From positions 806,001-870,000 of the forward strand of contig NZ_CANLER010000001.1 of assembly GCF_947489715.1 (NCBI RefSeq): a DNA stretch of 64,000 bases, given 5' to 3'. The notes under the pieces were generated by a model. The model worked only from the letters and a program-made list of their open reading frames with translations, did no database searches and was not told the origin of the DNA. The position numbers and the translations under genes are program-made. This DNA comes from an uncultured Roseovarius sp. GTDB taxonomy: Bacteria; Pseudomonadota; Alphaproteobacteria; Rhodobacterales; Rhodobacteraceae. Positions 9,680 to 18,424 of this stretch are shown here, in pieces (the first letter of the stretch is position 1; the number at the start of each line of letters is the position of its first letter).

Positions 9680-9769
9680 TGGCGGAGCGACAGGGATTCG
9701 AACCCTGGAGACGGTCTCCCGCCTACACACTTTCCAGGCGTGCGCCTTCGACCACTCGGCCACCGCTCC
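9680..9769 (-). tRNA. tRNA-Ser (anticodon GGA)
   Basis: A 90-nt class II tRNA. Reading the minus strand it starts GGAGCGGTGGCCGAGTGG, has an anticodon stem around CTGGAAA (anticodon GGA, Ser), a long variable arm GGCGGGAGACCGTC, a T arm with GGTTCGAATCC, and ends CGCTCCG followed by an encoded CCA. The 3' end abuts the recombinase remnant, making it a plausible integration site. Confidence 0.95.
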
Positions 9770-9860
9770 GTTGGGCCGGTGTGTAGCGCGACTTTCTTGA
9801 CCTGTGCAAGAGGTGATTACCTTCGGACGCTCTGATCCAACAGATTGCTCTGATCCGGAT

Positions 9861-10581
9861 TTAATCTGTCAAATGCAGGTAGACCCGGCGGTTCCGGCGG
9901 CCTTTCTTCTCGACCTTGCCAAGGCGCACCGACCCGATCTCTCCGGTACGTTTGACGTGGGTGCCGCCGCAGGGCTGCAAATCAACCTGTTCCGCACCCT
10001 CGCCGATACGGATCAGGCGCACCCTGCCCGCACCTGTTGGCGGCGCGACCGACATGGTTTTCACCAGTCCGGGATTGGCGTCCAGTTCAGCGTCGCTGAT
10101 CCAATCCTGCGTCACAGGCAACTCACGACCAATCAATGCATTCAATTGCTCTTCCAGCGCGGCCTTGTCTTCGGGCGCGTCGGGCATGTCAAAATCAAGC
10201 CGGCCCTTTTTCGCGCTGATCGCGCCGCCGGACACCGGTAAAGGGATCACGACAGACAGAAGGTGCAGCGCTGTATGAATGCGCATGTGACGATACCGAC
10301 GGTCCCAATCCAGATGTTGCGCGATCTCGGTGCCAATCGGTGGTAAATCCTGTGGTGCGGACGGGACCAGCACTAGTTCGCCTCCTGTCCCCTTTGACTG
10401 TCGTTGCCAAATCCAGCGCGCCACCGCCCCAACTGATGCGCCCACTGTCTCCGGGCTGGCCACCGCCAGTCGGATACTAGATCGACCGGTCGGGAACGAT
10501 ACCGCCATCAGGCATATGGGCCATCACGGTCGCAACAGCATTGGTTCGATAGGCATCGTCGCGAAACAGCAGTTCCGTCAT
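9861..10581 (-). pseudogene. Alanyl-tRNA editing protein (AlaX type), broken by a stop and a frameshift
   Basis: AlaX proteins hydrolyse mischarged Ser- or Gly-tRNA(Ala). The C-terminal 190 residues are intact, with the zinc-binding HTALHLL motif and the CGGTHV motif near the end. The start is ATG at 10581, directly after the mscS stop (TAGATG), giving MTELLFRDDAYRTN. That frame holds the conserved YPTGGGQPGD motif but contains an in-frame TAG at 10477-10479, and must shift frame near 10390 to reach the rest. An ORF from 10508 exists but its first 35 residues are out-of-frame nonsense. Two lesions suggest a pseudogene; sequencing error is the alternative. Confidence 0.75.
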
Positions 10582-12999
10582 CTATTCGCCGTCCCCGCCT
10601 CCGCCATCCATATCCGCTTCGCTGATGTGATCTTTGACCGCTTTGCGCCTTGTGCCGGGCTTCTTGGGTTTCGGGGGCGAGACCGCCTTTTCAAGGACTT
10701 CCGCATTGCGGAACCAGACATCGCGCTGCGCAAAGGGGATTTCGATTTTCTGCTCGGCGAACTTCTGGGCGATCTCATGGTTCATATCGGAATGCACGCT
10801 GAGGACCCAATTCACATCGCGCAGAATGGCCCGGATCTCGAAATCCAGCGAATCTGCGCCAAACCCTTTGAACACGACCGCAGGGGCCGGATTGGCCAGC
10901 ACCATCGGATGCGCCTCGGCGACACTCATGAGAATTTTTTCCACATGCCGGGTGTCGCTGCCATAGGCGACACCAACCGGCACGATCACACGACCCACCG
11001 TATTGCCCCGCGTATAATTCGTAACAGTTCCGCTGATCAGGTCCGAGTTGGGAACAATCACGTCGGTTCGGTCAAATGTCTCGATCCGGGTTGATCGCAC
11101 CGAGATATCACGCACGTAACCGTGCTGCCCCCCCACCTCGATCCAATCTCCTTCGGAGATGGGGCGCTCAATCAACAGGATGATGCCCGAGACAAAGTTC
11201 GACACGATCGTCTGCAAACCAAAACCGATCCCGACCGACAGCGCACCGGCAACGATGGCCAGCGAACTCAGATCAATGCCCGCACTGGTGATCGCAATCA
11301 GGGCCGATAGGAAAATCCCGACATATCCAACCCCTGAGACAATCGCGTTTTGCCCGCCAACATCCATTTTGGTTTTCGGCAGGACCGTGTTTTTCAACGT
11401 TCCCTGAATGAAACGTGTCACAAGATAACCGGCCGCAAATATCGCAGCGAGGGTCAGGAAGATCGTCGGGGAAATCCGGATACCACCTAAGTAGATGCCA
11501 TCGGTGAACTGTGTCCAAAGCTCGGTCAGATCGGCAATACGGGCGCCCCAAATCAGGGCGAACAGCGGCACCGATAGCAAGATCAGTACCAGTCCCGCAA
11601 TCACCGGGGTCAGCGATTCTGACGCTCCCTCAGAATTCCCGCTCAATAGCACGTAAACCTCGCTGACGAGGCGCTGCAACAATACCAGAACCGCAATCAA
11701 CTGAAGCGACAACAGTGCCGGTAGCATCAAAGCCTCAGCTGCATTGAAATAGCCGATGGCAGCCAGTGTCGGCGCCACGACCGCCAGAACAAGAATAGCC
11801 CGACTAAGAAGACGGGTGATGCGATTGCGGAACCCTTCAGTCTCAGCCGCGCCACCAGTGTCAGTTTGAACCTTCATCAGGCGGGCCAGCCGCCACAGTA
11901 AGATTGCCGCCAGTATCATGACCGGGAAGACGATTACGATTGACGCGGCCTCTGACCAGTCAAAGACATCAGCCATTTCATCCAGGAAATTGATCAGGCC
12001 CATGGCCAGCCCCAGACCGGTTCCCAATCGTCGGCCCGAGCGGCGTTTTTCGGCTTCCAAGGGCAGCATCAAAGGTCGGTTTTCCGTGAACGGGAAAATT
12101 CTGACCGCAAGCCAGCGGGCAAGGAAATAGATGAACAGTGAACCGATCAGGCCGCCAAAGACCGCCTCGCCACGCAATCCGAACAAACCTGATGAATAGG
12201 CAGCGATTCCGAACATGATCGCGCCGATGTAGGGCAGCAGGAATTCACCAATGGAAATCACAAACGCGATCAGCCAGCGGCCCGCGCGGGCATTTGGCGT
12301 AAGAATGCGCCGGACAAGCCTGTTGCACCAACGCCGCCCGCGTATGATCAAGGCGGTGCCGATTGCCATGAAGATTATCAGTTTGGGTAATTGCTCAACG
12401 GTTTCGCTTCGCTTTGACGGATTCCCCCATGCCGTCATGAATTCGAATTCGACGGTGCGCCATGCGCTGAAAATGGACTCGGCCCCGGCCGGCCAATTCT
12501 TGACATTCAGCGGCGATGGCCCCAGTTCCAGCAATTCATTTTTTTGCCGGTCACGGATGATTTTATCCACACCTTTGATCAATCCATCCGCACGGCGATA
12601 GGCCGTCTCCGCGGTCTTGACCGGAACTTCCAACTCCGAAAGGCGTTTTTCCAAGGTGCTTCTCAAGGCGGCAATGTCTTCGGCCTCGGTGCCACTTTCA
12701 GGTGCGGGCCCAAGGGCGTCCAACTGCCCTTTCACGGTTGAAATCGCGTTGCTGTTGACGTTTTGCGCATCTTGAAACTGTTGCCGCCAACCCGCCAGCT
12801 CGTCCCGTAGTTCCTCAAGCACGGCGCTTGAGGCACGTCCGCTCTCGATTGCATTGTCGGCCCGGGTGGCTGTCTTCAACCATTCTTCAGGGTCCGGCGT
12901 GGTCGTCTCGGTTTGCGCTGCGGCGGGGATAACGTTGCTGAAGCCACTCGCACAAACAGCCAGCAGCGTTACAACAATCAGAGTGCGAAGATAGGTCAT
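10582..12999 (-). CDS. Large MscS-family mechanosensitive channel with DUF3772 domain
   Basis: An 805-residue inner-membrane channel that would open under membrane tension to release solutes in osmotic downshock. Residues 1-28 are a signal peptide, followed by a periplasmic coiled-coil region (DUF3772 type) to about 200, then about ten hydrophobic segments. The last membrane helix and beta domain show the MscS hallmarks GIGFGLQTIVSNFVSG, IERPISEGDWIEV and VPNSDLISGTVTNYT. The C-terminal tail is acidic and glycine-rich. The start overlaps the cysK stop by four bases, and the stop abuts the alaX start, so the three lie in one transcription unit. Confidence 0.9.
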   Translation of the reverse strand: MTYLRTLIVVTLLAVCASGFSNVIPAAAQTETTTPDPEEWLKTATRADNAIESGRASSAVLEELRDELAGWRQQFQDAQNVNSNAISTVKGQLDALGPAPESGTEAEDIAALRSTLEKRLSELEVPVKTAETAYRRADGLIKGVDKIIRDRQKNELLELGPSPLNVKNWPAGAESIFSAWRTVEFEFMTAWGNPSKRSETVEQLPKLIIFMAIGTALIIRGRRWCNRLVRRILTPNARAGRWLIAFVISIGEFLLPYIGAIMFGIAAYSSGLFGLRGEAVFGGLIGSLFIYFLARWLAVRIFPFTENRPLMLPLEAEKRRSGRRLGTGLGLAMGLINFLDEMADVFDWSEAASIVIVFPVMILAAILLWRLARLMKVQTDTGGAAETEGFRNRITRLLSRAILVLAVVAPTLAAIGYFNAAEALMLPALLSLQLIAVLVLLQRLVSEVYVLLSGNSEGASESLTPVIAGLVLILLSVPLFALIWGARIADLTELWTQFTDGIYLGGIRISPTIFLTLAAIFAAGYLVTRFIQGTLKNTVLPKTKMDVGGQNAIVSGVGYVGIFLSALIAITSAGIDLSSLAIVAGALSVGIGFGLQTIVSNFVSGIILLIERPISEGDWIEVGGQHGYVRDISVRSTRIETFDRTDVIVPNSDLISGTVTNYTRGNTVGRVIVPVGVAYGSDTRHVEKILMSVAEAHPMVLANPAPAVVFKGFGADSLDFEIRAILRDVNWVLSVHSDMNHEIAQKFAEQKIEIPFAQRDVWFRNAEVLEKAVSPPKPKKPGTRRKAVKDHISEADMDGGGGDGE

Positions 13000-14030
13000 G
13001 CGTCTTCAAACACGCCCGGGATCACTCGGGGAGCATCGGTCAACCAGTCTGGTGTCGGCAAGCCCTTTTCACGCAGGAATTCAGGGTTGAACAGTTTCGA
13101 CTGATAGCGTGTGCCGTAATCGCAGAGCACGGTCACAATCGTGTGCCCCGGCCCCAACTCACGGGCCATTCGCATCGCACCTGCAACGTTGATCCCGGTC
13201 GAACCGCCCATGCAAAGACCTTCCTCGCGCAGCAGATCGAAGACGATGGGCAGTGCCTCGTCGTCTGGGATTTGCCAGGACATGTCGGGCGTGAACCCAT
13301 CCAGGTTTGCGGTAATGCGCCCCTGCCCGATACCTTCTGTGATCGAACTGCCCTCGGCCGCGGCGACACCGTCCCGGAAAAGGGTGAACATGCCTGACCC
13401 CATCGGATCCGAAAGCGCTACCTTCACGCCCTTGGGTTGCAATGCCGCACCAACCCCCGCCAATGTGCCACCCGATCCCACGGCACAGACAAATCCATCG
13501 ACCTTGCCATCGGTTTGTTCCCAGATTTCGGGGCCGGTGGTCTCGATATGGGCCTGGCGGTTGGCCACGTTATCGAACTGATTGGCCCAGATCGCGCCGT
13601 TCGCATCACTTTGGGCCAGTTGCTCGGCCAGACGCCCGGAATAGCGCACATAGTTGTTGGGGTTCTTGTAGGGAGCAGCAGGCACCTGCACCAGTTCGGC
13701 CCCGGCCAGTTGGATCATGTCCTTCTTTTCCTGGCTTTGGGTTTCCGGGATCACAATCACCGTCTTGAAGCCCATCGACGCGCCCACCAGTGCCAGACCG
13801 ATGCCGGTATTGCCTGCCGTACCCTCGACAATCGTGCCACCGGGCCGCAGATCGCCTTTCGCCATGGCATCACGGATGATGTACAATGCGGCACGGTCCT
13901 TGACCGATTGCCCGGGGTTGAGAAACTCGCATTTGCCCAAAATGGTGCATCCGGTTTCTTCGCTCGCCTTTTTCAGCTTGATCAGCGGGGTGTTGCCAAT
14001 GGCCGCGGCCAGATCCTCTGCGTAACGCAT
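12996..14030 (-). CDS. cysK: Cysteine synthase A
   Basis: O-acetylserine sulfhydrylase, a cytoplasmic PLP enzyme making cysteine from O-acetylserine and sulfide. It shows the N-terminal IGNTPLIKL, the PLP lysine in NPGQSVKDRAA (Lys44) and the phosphate-cradle GTAGNTGIG, and its fold class is unambiguous. At 344 residues it is slightly longer than typical CysK. The start at 14030 is preceded by AGGAG at good spacing; a frame-extended ATG ten codons upstream has none. It follows trgA-trgB on the same strand, the gene neighbourhood described for tellurite resistance in Rhodobacter sphaeroides, where cysK also contributes to resistance. Confidence 0.93.
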   Translation of the reverse strand: MRYAEDLAAAIGNTPLIKLKKASEETGCTILGKCEFLNPGQSVKDRAALYIIRDAMAKGDLRPGGTIVEGTAGNTGIGLALVGASMGFKTVIVIPETQSQEKKDMIQLAGAELVQVPAAPYKNPNNYVRYSGRLAEQLAQSDANGAIWANQFDNVANRQAHIETTGPEIWEQTDGKVDGFVCAVGSGGTLAGVGAALQPKGVKVALSDPMGSGMFTLFRDGVAAAEGSSITEGIGQGRITANLDGFTPDMSWQIPDDEALPIVFDLLREEGLCMGGSTGINVAGAMRMARELGPGHTIVTVLCDYGTRYQSKLFNPEFLREKGLPTPDWLTDAPRVIPGVFEDA

Positions 14031-14085
14031 TGCCTGATGCTCCTGTCTTAGCGCCCCCAAGGTTTATGTGCTGGCGAGGTCAACT

Positions 14086-15201
14086 TCAAGCGGCAGCACG
14101 TAACCTTTCGCGTTCCCGTTCCAGCCAGATCAGGCTCAGTATCAACGGGCCATTGGCAGCCTCGCCAGTCGGGATCAGCGCCATGGCGCGTTCGAACGTC
14201 AATACATGGGTACGAATGTCTTCATCTTCGCTGTCCAGCCCCCCTGTCCCTGTCCTCAGGTCGGGCAGATCGCAGATGCCAAGATAGCAATGAAAATACT
14301 CTGTCGAGCACCCGAGTGAGCAATAATGACTGGCGATATGTTCCAGCCGTTGCAACGCCAGTCCGGCCTCTTCCACGCATTCGCGATGCGCTGTTTCTTC
14401 CGGGGTCTCATCCGGATCGACCCGACCTGCCACCGGCTCCAGCATCCAGGGGTGCGGATCGCCCCTCCCGAACGGCCCCATCCGGAACTGCTCGACCAGC
14501 AGCAGCCGGTCTCGTACCGGATCATAGGGCAACACGATCGCGGCATCTGTGGCGACGAAAACCTCGCGCTTGACCGGCGCCGATATTCCGCCACCGAATT
14601 CTGGATGCCGCAAAGTAAATTCCCGGGTCAGGAAAAATCCCACATGGCTATTGTTTTGCGCCAGTATCTCGACGCCGTCAGCGGACATATTGCTCCGGAT
14701 ATCGGTCGGTACGGGTTTTGCCGCCGCCACACGCGCCGCGGCGCGCACCTCGATCATTGGCATCATCTTTGCCAGAATATCCGGGGGGATCACACCGTGA
14801 TGCTGGATCACTTCTTCGGCAGCGAAAACGGCGATCTGGCCCCACTTTTCCCGCCAATCCCCGGCACGCCAATCCTCAGCATTTTCAAGGTGTTGCGCCT
14901 CTGGACGATACATTGTGACTGTTCGTGGCTTGCCTTCCACAATCACATCACACGTGTCAGCGACATACCCCAGCCCGGCAGCATAATACGCGATCCGATC
15001 CAGCGTGGGCTGATCCAGCGTGTCTGGTATGATCCCCGCCACTGACCCTTCATCCCGATGTAACCAAGGATGGCAAGCACGTGGTTGATCAAAAAGGCGA
15101 TGCCCGGGAAGTTCCGCCTTGACCCCGTTCACAGATTGACCTGAAACTTGCGTCAATAATGGCGCGTAGGCCATTGGGCCATATAGAAAAATATTACACA
15201 C
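14086..15201 (-). CDS. trgB: TrgB: gamma-glutamylcyclotransferase-like plus Nudix fusion, tellurite locus
   Basis: TrgB-like protein. The N-terminal ~150 residues resemble the AIG2/gamma-glutamylcyclotransferase fold (FLYGPMAYAPLLTQVSG strand, then GSVAGII). The C-terminal half is a Nudix hydrolase: GRVDPDETPEETAHRECVEEAG closely fits the GX5EX7REUXEEXG box. A start at the GTG near 15201, four bases after the trgA stop, keeps the whole first strand; the ATG at 15174 would cut it. The substrate is unknown, possibly an ADP-ribose-type nucleotide. Tellurite involvement is known from the R. sphaeroides trgAB locus. Confidence 0.8.
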   Translation of the reverse strand: MCNIFLYGPMAYAPLLTQVSGQSVNGVKAELPGHRLFDQPRACHPWLHRDEGSVAGIIPDTLDQPTLDRIAYYAAGLGYVADTCDVIVEGKPRTVTMYRPEAQHLENAEDWRAGDWREKWGQIAVFAAEEVIQHHGVIPPDILAKMMPMIEVRAAARVAAAKPVPTDIRSNMSADGVEILAQNNSHVGFFLTREFTLRHPEFGGGISAPVKREVFVATDAAIVLPYDPVRDRLLLVEQFRMGPFGRGDPHPWMLEPVAGRVDPDETPEETAHRECVEEAGLALQRLEHIASHYCSLGCSTEYFHCYLGICDLPDLRTGTGGLDSEDEDIRTHVLTFERAMALIPTGEAANGPLILSLIWLERERERLRAAA

Positions 15202-15205
15202 GTCT

Positions 15206-15664
15206 TTACGACCAGCGTCGCGACGCCCATTCCGCCATGACCCCTGCGACGATGCCACCGACCAGCAGGACAAAAATCAGTTTGGCATCCAGAAGGCTGC
15301 TCCCGAAATCCACCCCAATTTCAAAAATGGCCACGATCGCCTCGACCGGTCCCTCATAACGCCGTTGCAAGGCCAGTTTAAGCATCTCGTTGAAGCTTTG
15401 CAAAAACAGCGCCCAGAACACCAGTGCCGCCATTCCGGTCAAACCCGCACTGAACGATTCAACATAACTGCGCCCGACCCGTGTGCCGACAACAAACCAG
15501 CCGCACAGCAGGCCAAGCACCAGGTTGACATAGTTGAACCAGCCGAAATCGGTACCATCAGGCATCAGGGGGCGGATAATCTCGGACGCGTACCAGGCCA
15601 CGGCGCCAAGACAAATCGCGGCGGCCATCTTGGCTGCGGTGGGCATTTTGTCGGTGATGGGCAT
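15206..15664 (-). CDS. trgA: TrgA family membrane protein, tellurite locus
   Basis: A 152-residue inner-membrane protein with about four hydrophobic helices, matching the TrgA family by its position before trgB and cysK and by MAAAICLGAVAWYASEIIRPLMPDGTxFG-type N-terminal and GLLCGWFVVG segments. Its biochemical role is not known; the gene contributes to high-level tellurite resistance in Rhodobacter sphaeroides. The start at 15664, with AAGG upstream, avoids overlap with the preceding cfa-family gene, whose stop is at 15667. Confidence 0.85.
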   Translation of the reverse strand: MPITDKMPTAAKMAAAICLGAVAWYASEIIRPLMPDGTDFGWFNYVNLVLGLLCGWFVVGTRVGRSYVESFSAGLTGMAALVFWALFLQSFNEMLKLALQRRYEGPVEAIVAIFEIGVDFGSSLLDAKLIFVLLVGGIVAGVMAEWASRRWS

Positions 15665-15666
15665 TT

Positions 15667-16875
15667 TTATTGCGGCCTTGCTACTGTGATCTGGACTACA
15701 TCGCAATTACCGCTTCGGAAGGCCCCCGCACAAGAGGTCAGATAAAATTTCCACATCCGACGAAACCGCTGATCAAATCCAAGCTCGGAAATCTGATCCC
15801 ATTTTGCGTTGAAAGTCTCATGCCAACGCCGCAGTGTCTGGCTATAGCTTTGGCCGAATTCAAGTGTTCTGGTCACGTGCAATCCGGCCTTGTCGATCTC
15901 TGCCCCAAGCACGCCGGGGCTGGGTAGCATGCCCCCCGGAAAGATGTATTTCTGGATGAAATCCACACCCTTCCGGTAGCTCTCCCACCGGCGATCTTCG
16001 ACGGTGATGATCTGTAACGCAGCTTGGGCACCGGGGCGCAATCGTTTCCGTATCGTATCGAAATAGGCAGGCCAGTATTTTTCGCCTACCGCCTCGAACA
16101 TTTCGATGCTGACGATCCCGTCATAGCAGCTGCACGCGTCGCGATAATCCTGTAATTTAAGGTCGACTAAACTTGTAAGTTGCGCCTTTTCAATACGTTC
16201 TCTGGCATACTTCAACTGTTCTTTACTGATTGTCAGGCCTGTTACGCGCAACCCGTGTTCTTTCGCCGCATATTCAGCGAACCCACCCCAGCCGCATCCG
16301 ATCTCAAGCACATGATCACCGGGTTTTACACCCATTTGATCTATCAGGCTGGCGTATTTAGCTGTCTGCGCCTTCTCAAGACTTTCCTGCCCGGTCTCGA
16401 ACAACGCGCTGGAATAGGTCATCGTGTCATCCAGCCATAACGCATAGAATTCATTGCCCAGATCATAATGATAACGGATGTTCTTGCGGGCCTGCTTGCG
16501 GCTGTTGCCGTTCATCCAATGTCGCAGCCGTTCATAGGCCCGCACAAACCCCATACCGGGAAATCCGTCATAAAGCGCATCATTGTCGTGATGCACAAAA
16601 TCCATAAACGCCTGTAAATCTGGCGTGCTCCACCAGCCGTCCAGATAAGCCTCGCAATATCCAAGATCGCCTTCGCGGATCAATCGGGCAAAGCTGTCGG
16701 GGTTATTGATCCGCATCTCGGCGACGGGTCCGGGCTTTGGTCCCTTGGCGCGAAACACCCGTCCGTCCGGCAGTATGAAATCCAGCCTGCCGTGATTTAT
16801 CCTGCGCGCGACATCGAATACCTGCGCGAAATAGCGCGGCAGATCGCGCTGGCCTGTGGTATCGGTCAGGGTCAT
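15667..16875 (-). CDS. Cyclopropane-fatty-acyl-phospholipid synthase family methyltransferase
   Basis: A 402-residue SAM-dependent methyltransferase that would modify the double bonds of membrane phospholipid acyl chains. It has an N-terminal lipid-binding domain (residues 1-110), then the SAM motif VLEIGCGWGGFAEYA near 195 and the family features RYHYDLGNEFYALWLDDTMTYS-like segment and QKYIFPGGMLPS. The C-terminus is helical. It lies just upstream of trgA on the same strand. Cytoplasmic and membrane-associated. The exact product (cyclopropane, or another methylated acyl chain) cannot be decided from sequence. Confidence 0.9.
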   Translation of the reverse strand: MTLTDTTGQRDLPRYFAQVFDVARRINHGRLDFILPDGRVFRAKGPKPGPVAEMRINNPDSFARLIREGDLGYCEAYLDGWWSTPDLQAFMDFVHHDNDALYDGFPGMGFVRAYERLRHWMNGNSRKQARKNIRYHYDLGNEFYALWLDDTMTYSSALFETGQESLEKAQTAKYASLIDQMGVKPGDHVLEIGCGWGGFAEYAAKEHGLRVTGLTISKEQLKYARERIEKAQLTSLVDLKLQDYRDACSCYDGIVSIEMFEAVGEKYWPAYFDTIRKRLRPGAQAALQIITVEDRRWESYRKGVDFIQKYIFPGGMLPSPGVLGAEIDKAGLHVTRTLEFGQSYSQTLRRWHETFNAKWDQISELGFDQRFRRMWKFYLTSCAGAFRSGNCDVVQITVARPQ

Positions 16876-16945
16876 TCGGCCTCCCTGTCGTTTCCTCCCA
16901 AGGCTAGGGTCCAGACAGCTATTTCGGCAAGGAATTTATGGACGA

Positions 16946-18367
16946 TCAGCCATCCCTGGCCTGATATGCAGCCAAAGCGCGATTTCGTCCCGCAGGCAAT
17001 TCCACCACAGGTTGCGGATAGGCGTCTTTGGGCGACATATTCCACGATTTCGGCACCGCATCAAAATACGCCAGCGCCGTGCGTTCGGGTGTTTGTTCCC
17101 CTTCGGCGATCCAACGCGCAACATAGGCCCCGTCCGGGTCGAACTTCTCAAGCTGGGTTTCCGGGTTGAATATCCGAAAATAGGGTGACGCATCGGGCCC
17201 TGATCCGGCCGTCCATTGCCATCCCATCGCATTCGAGGCCGGATCCCAATCCGTCAGGCATTCCTCGAACCACCTTTGTCCGATTTGCCAATGGGTCAGC
17301 AAATGCTTTGTCAGATAGCTGGCCACAATCATCCGGGCACGATTGTGCATCCTGCCGGTAACATACATCTCGCGCATGGCAGCATCGACAAAAGGCATGC
17401 CCGTCCGTCCCTGTTTCCAGGCCAGGACATCGGCCTGATTTTCATCCCTGCGCCAAGGGAACCCTTCCCATTCCTCACGCCAGTTCCGCGTCAGGATATG
17501 TGGCGTGTGATACATCAGGTGATAGGCAAATTCGCGCCAAACCAGTTCTTTCAACCAGGTCTCGGCCCCTTTCGCGCCGTGATGCAGCGCCCCCAGCCCC
17601 GCGTGCCAGCATTCCCGAGGCGAAATCTCACCCAGGGCCAGATAGTCTGACATGCCCGAGGTGCCATCGACCCCCACCATGTTGCGTGCATCGCGATAGG
17701 CTTCGATGCCTTCATAGGTGAACCAAGCCAGCCGGTCGCGGGCGCTGGCCTCGCCCGGGCGTTGCCAGCTTGATACCACCGCGGCGCCCCGGTGCATCGC
17801 AGCGCCCAGGTGCCAATCCGACAATGCATCGCTGTCGGGCCATTGCGCGGGTGCAGAAATTTCCTTGGGGGCGGCGTCCGGCGTGGGAACATCGCGATCC
17901 TTCACCGCGTTCCACATCGGTGTGTAAACCCGGTAGAACCCGCCCTGCTTGGTCTCGACACTCCATGGTTCAAACAGCAGATGGCCGTTGAAGCTCTGCG
18001 CGTCCACGCCGCGCTCTTTCAGGCTGGTCTTGATCGCGGTGTCGCGTTCGATGGCGTCGGGATCGTAAAGGCGACTCCAATAGACCGCACCTGCCCCGGT
18101 CTCCTCAATCAGCTGATCCAACACGTCCTGTGCGTTGCCCCGGCGCAGGATCAGCCGACTGCCCTTCGCCTCCAGGGTTTCGGAAAGGACATTCAACGAC
18201 AGACTCAGCCGCCATTTCGGTGCGGCCCCCAACCGATCAACGGCCTCATCGCAGATGAAAACCGGAATGACCGGTGCCTCATTCGCGCACGCCGCCAGCA
18301 GCGCCGGATGATCGCCCAGCCGCAGATCACGGCGCAGCCACAAAAGTGTCGGTTTTCTCTCGCTCAT
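16946..18367 (-). CDS. phrB: Deoxyribodipyrimidine photolyase, class I
   Basis: A 473-residue cryptochrome/photolyase family protein that repairs UV cyclobutane dimers using light and reduced FAD. The N-terminal antenna domain starts LLWLRRDLRLGDHPAL. The C-terminal FAD domain has the LKELVWREFAYHLMYH region, FVDAAMREMYVTGRMHNRARM, and the NAMGWQWTAGSGPDASPYFRIFNP segment typical of CPD photolyases. Length is normal. A 70-base gap separates it from the cfa-family gene on the same strand, so both may be cotranscribed. Confidence 0.93.
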   Translation of the reverse strand: MSERKPTLLWLRRDLRLGDHPALLAACANEAPVIPVFICDEAVDRLGAAPKWRLSLSLNVLSETLEAKGSRLILRRGNAQDVLDQLIEETGAGAVYWSRLYDPDAIERDTAIKTSLKERGVDAQSFNGHLLFEPWSVETKQGGFYRVYTPMWNAVKDRDVPTPDAAPKEISAPAQWPDSDALSDWHLGAAMHRGAAVVSSWQRPGEASARDRLAWFTYEGIEAYRDARNMVGVDGTSGMSDYLALGEISPRECWHAGLGALHHGAKGAETWLKELVWREFAYHLMYHTPHILTRNWREEWEGFPWRRDENQADVLAWKQGRTGMPFVDAAMREMYVTGRMHNRARMIVASYLTKHLLTHWQIGQRWFEECLTDWDPASNAMGWQWTAGSGPDASPYFRIFNPETQLEKFDPDGAYVARWIAEGEQTPERTALAYFDAVPKSWNMSPKDAYPQPVVELPAGRNRALAAYQARDG

Positions 18368-18424
18368 GTCCGGCCCTCGTTGTTTCCCGCTGTCAGGATA
18401 GGACGATCAGACCGCCTGACCAGA

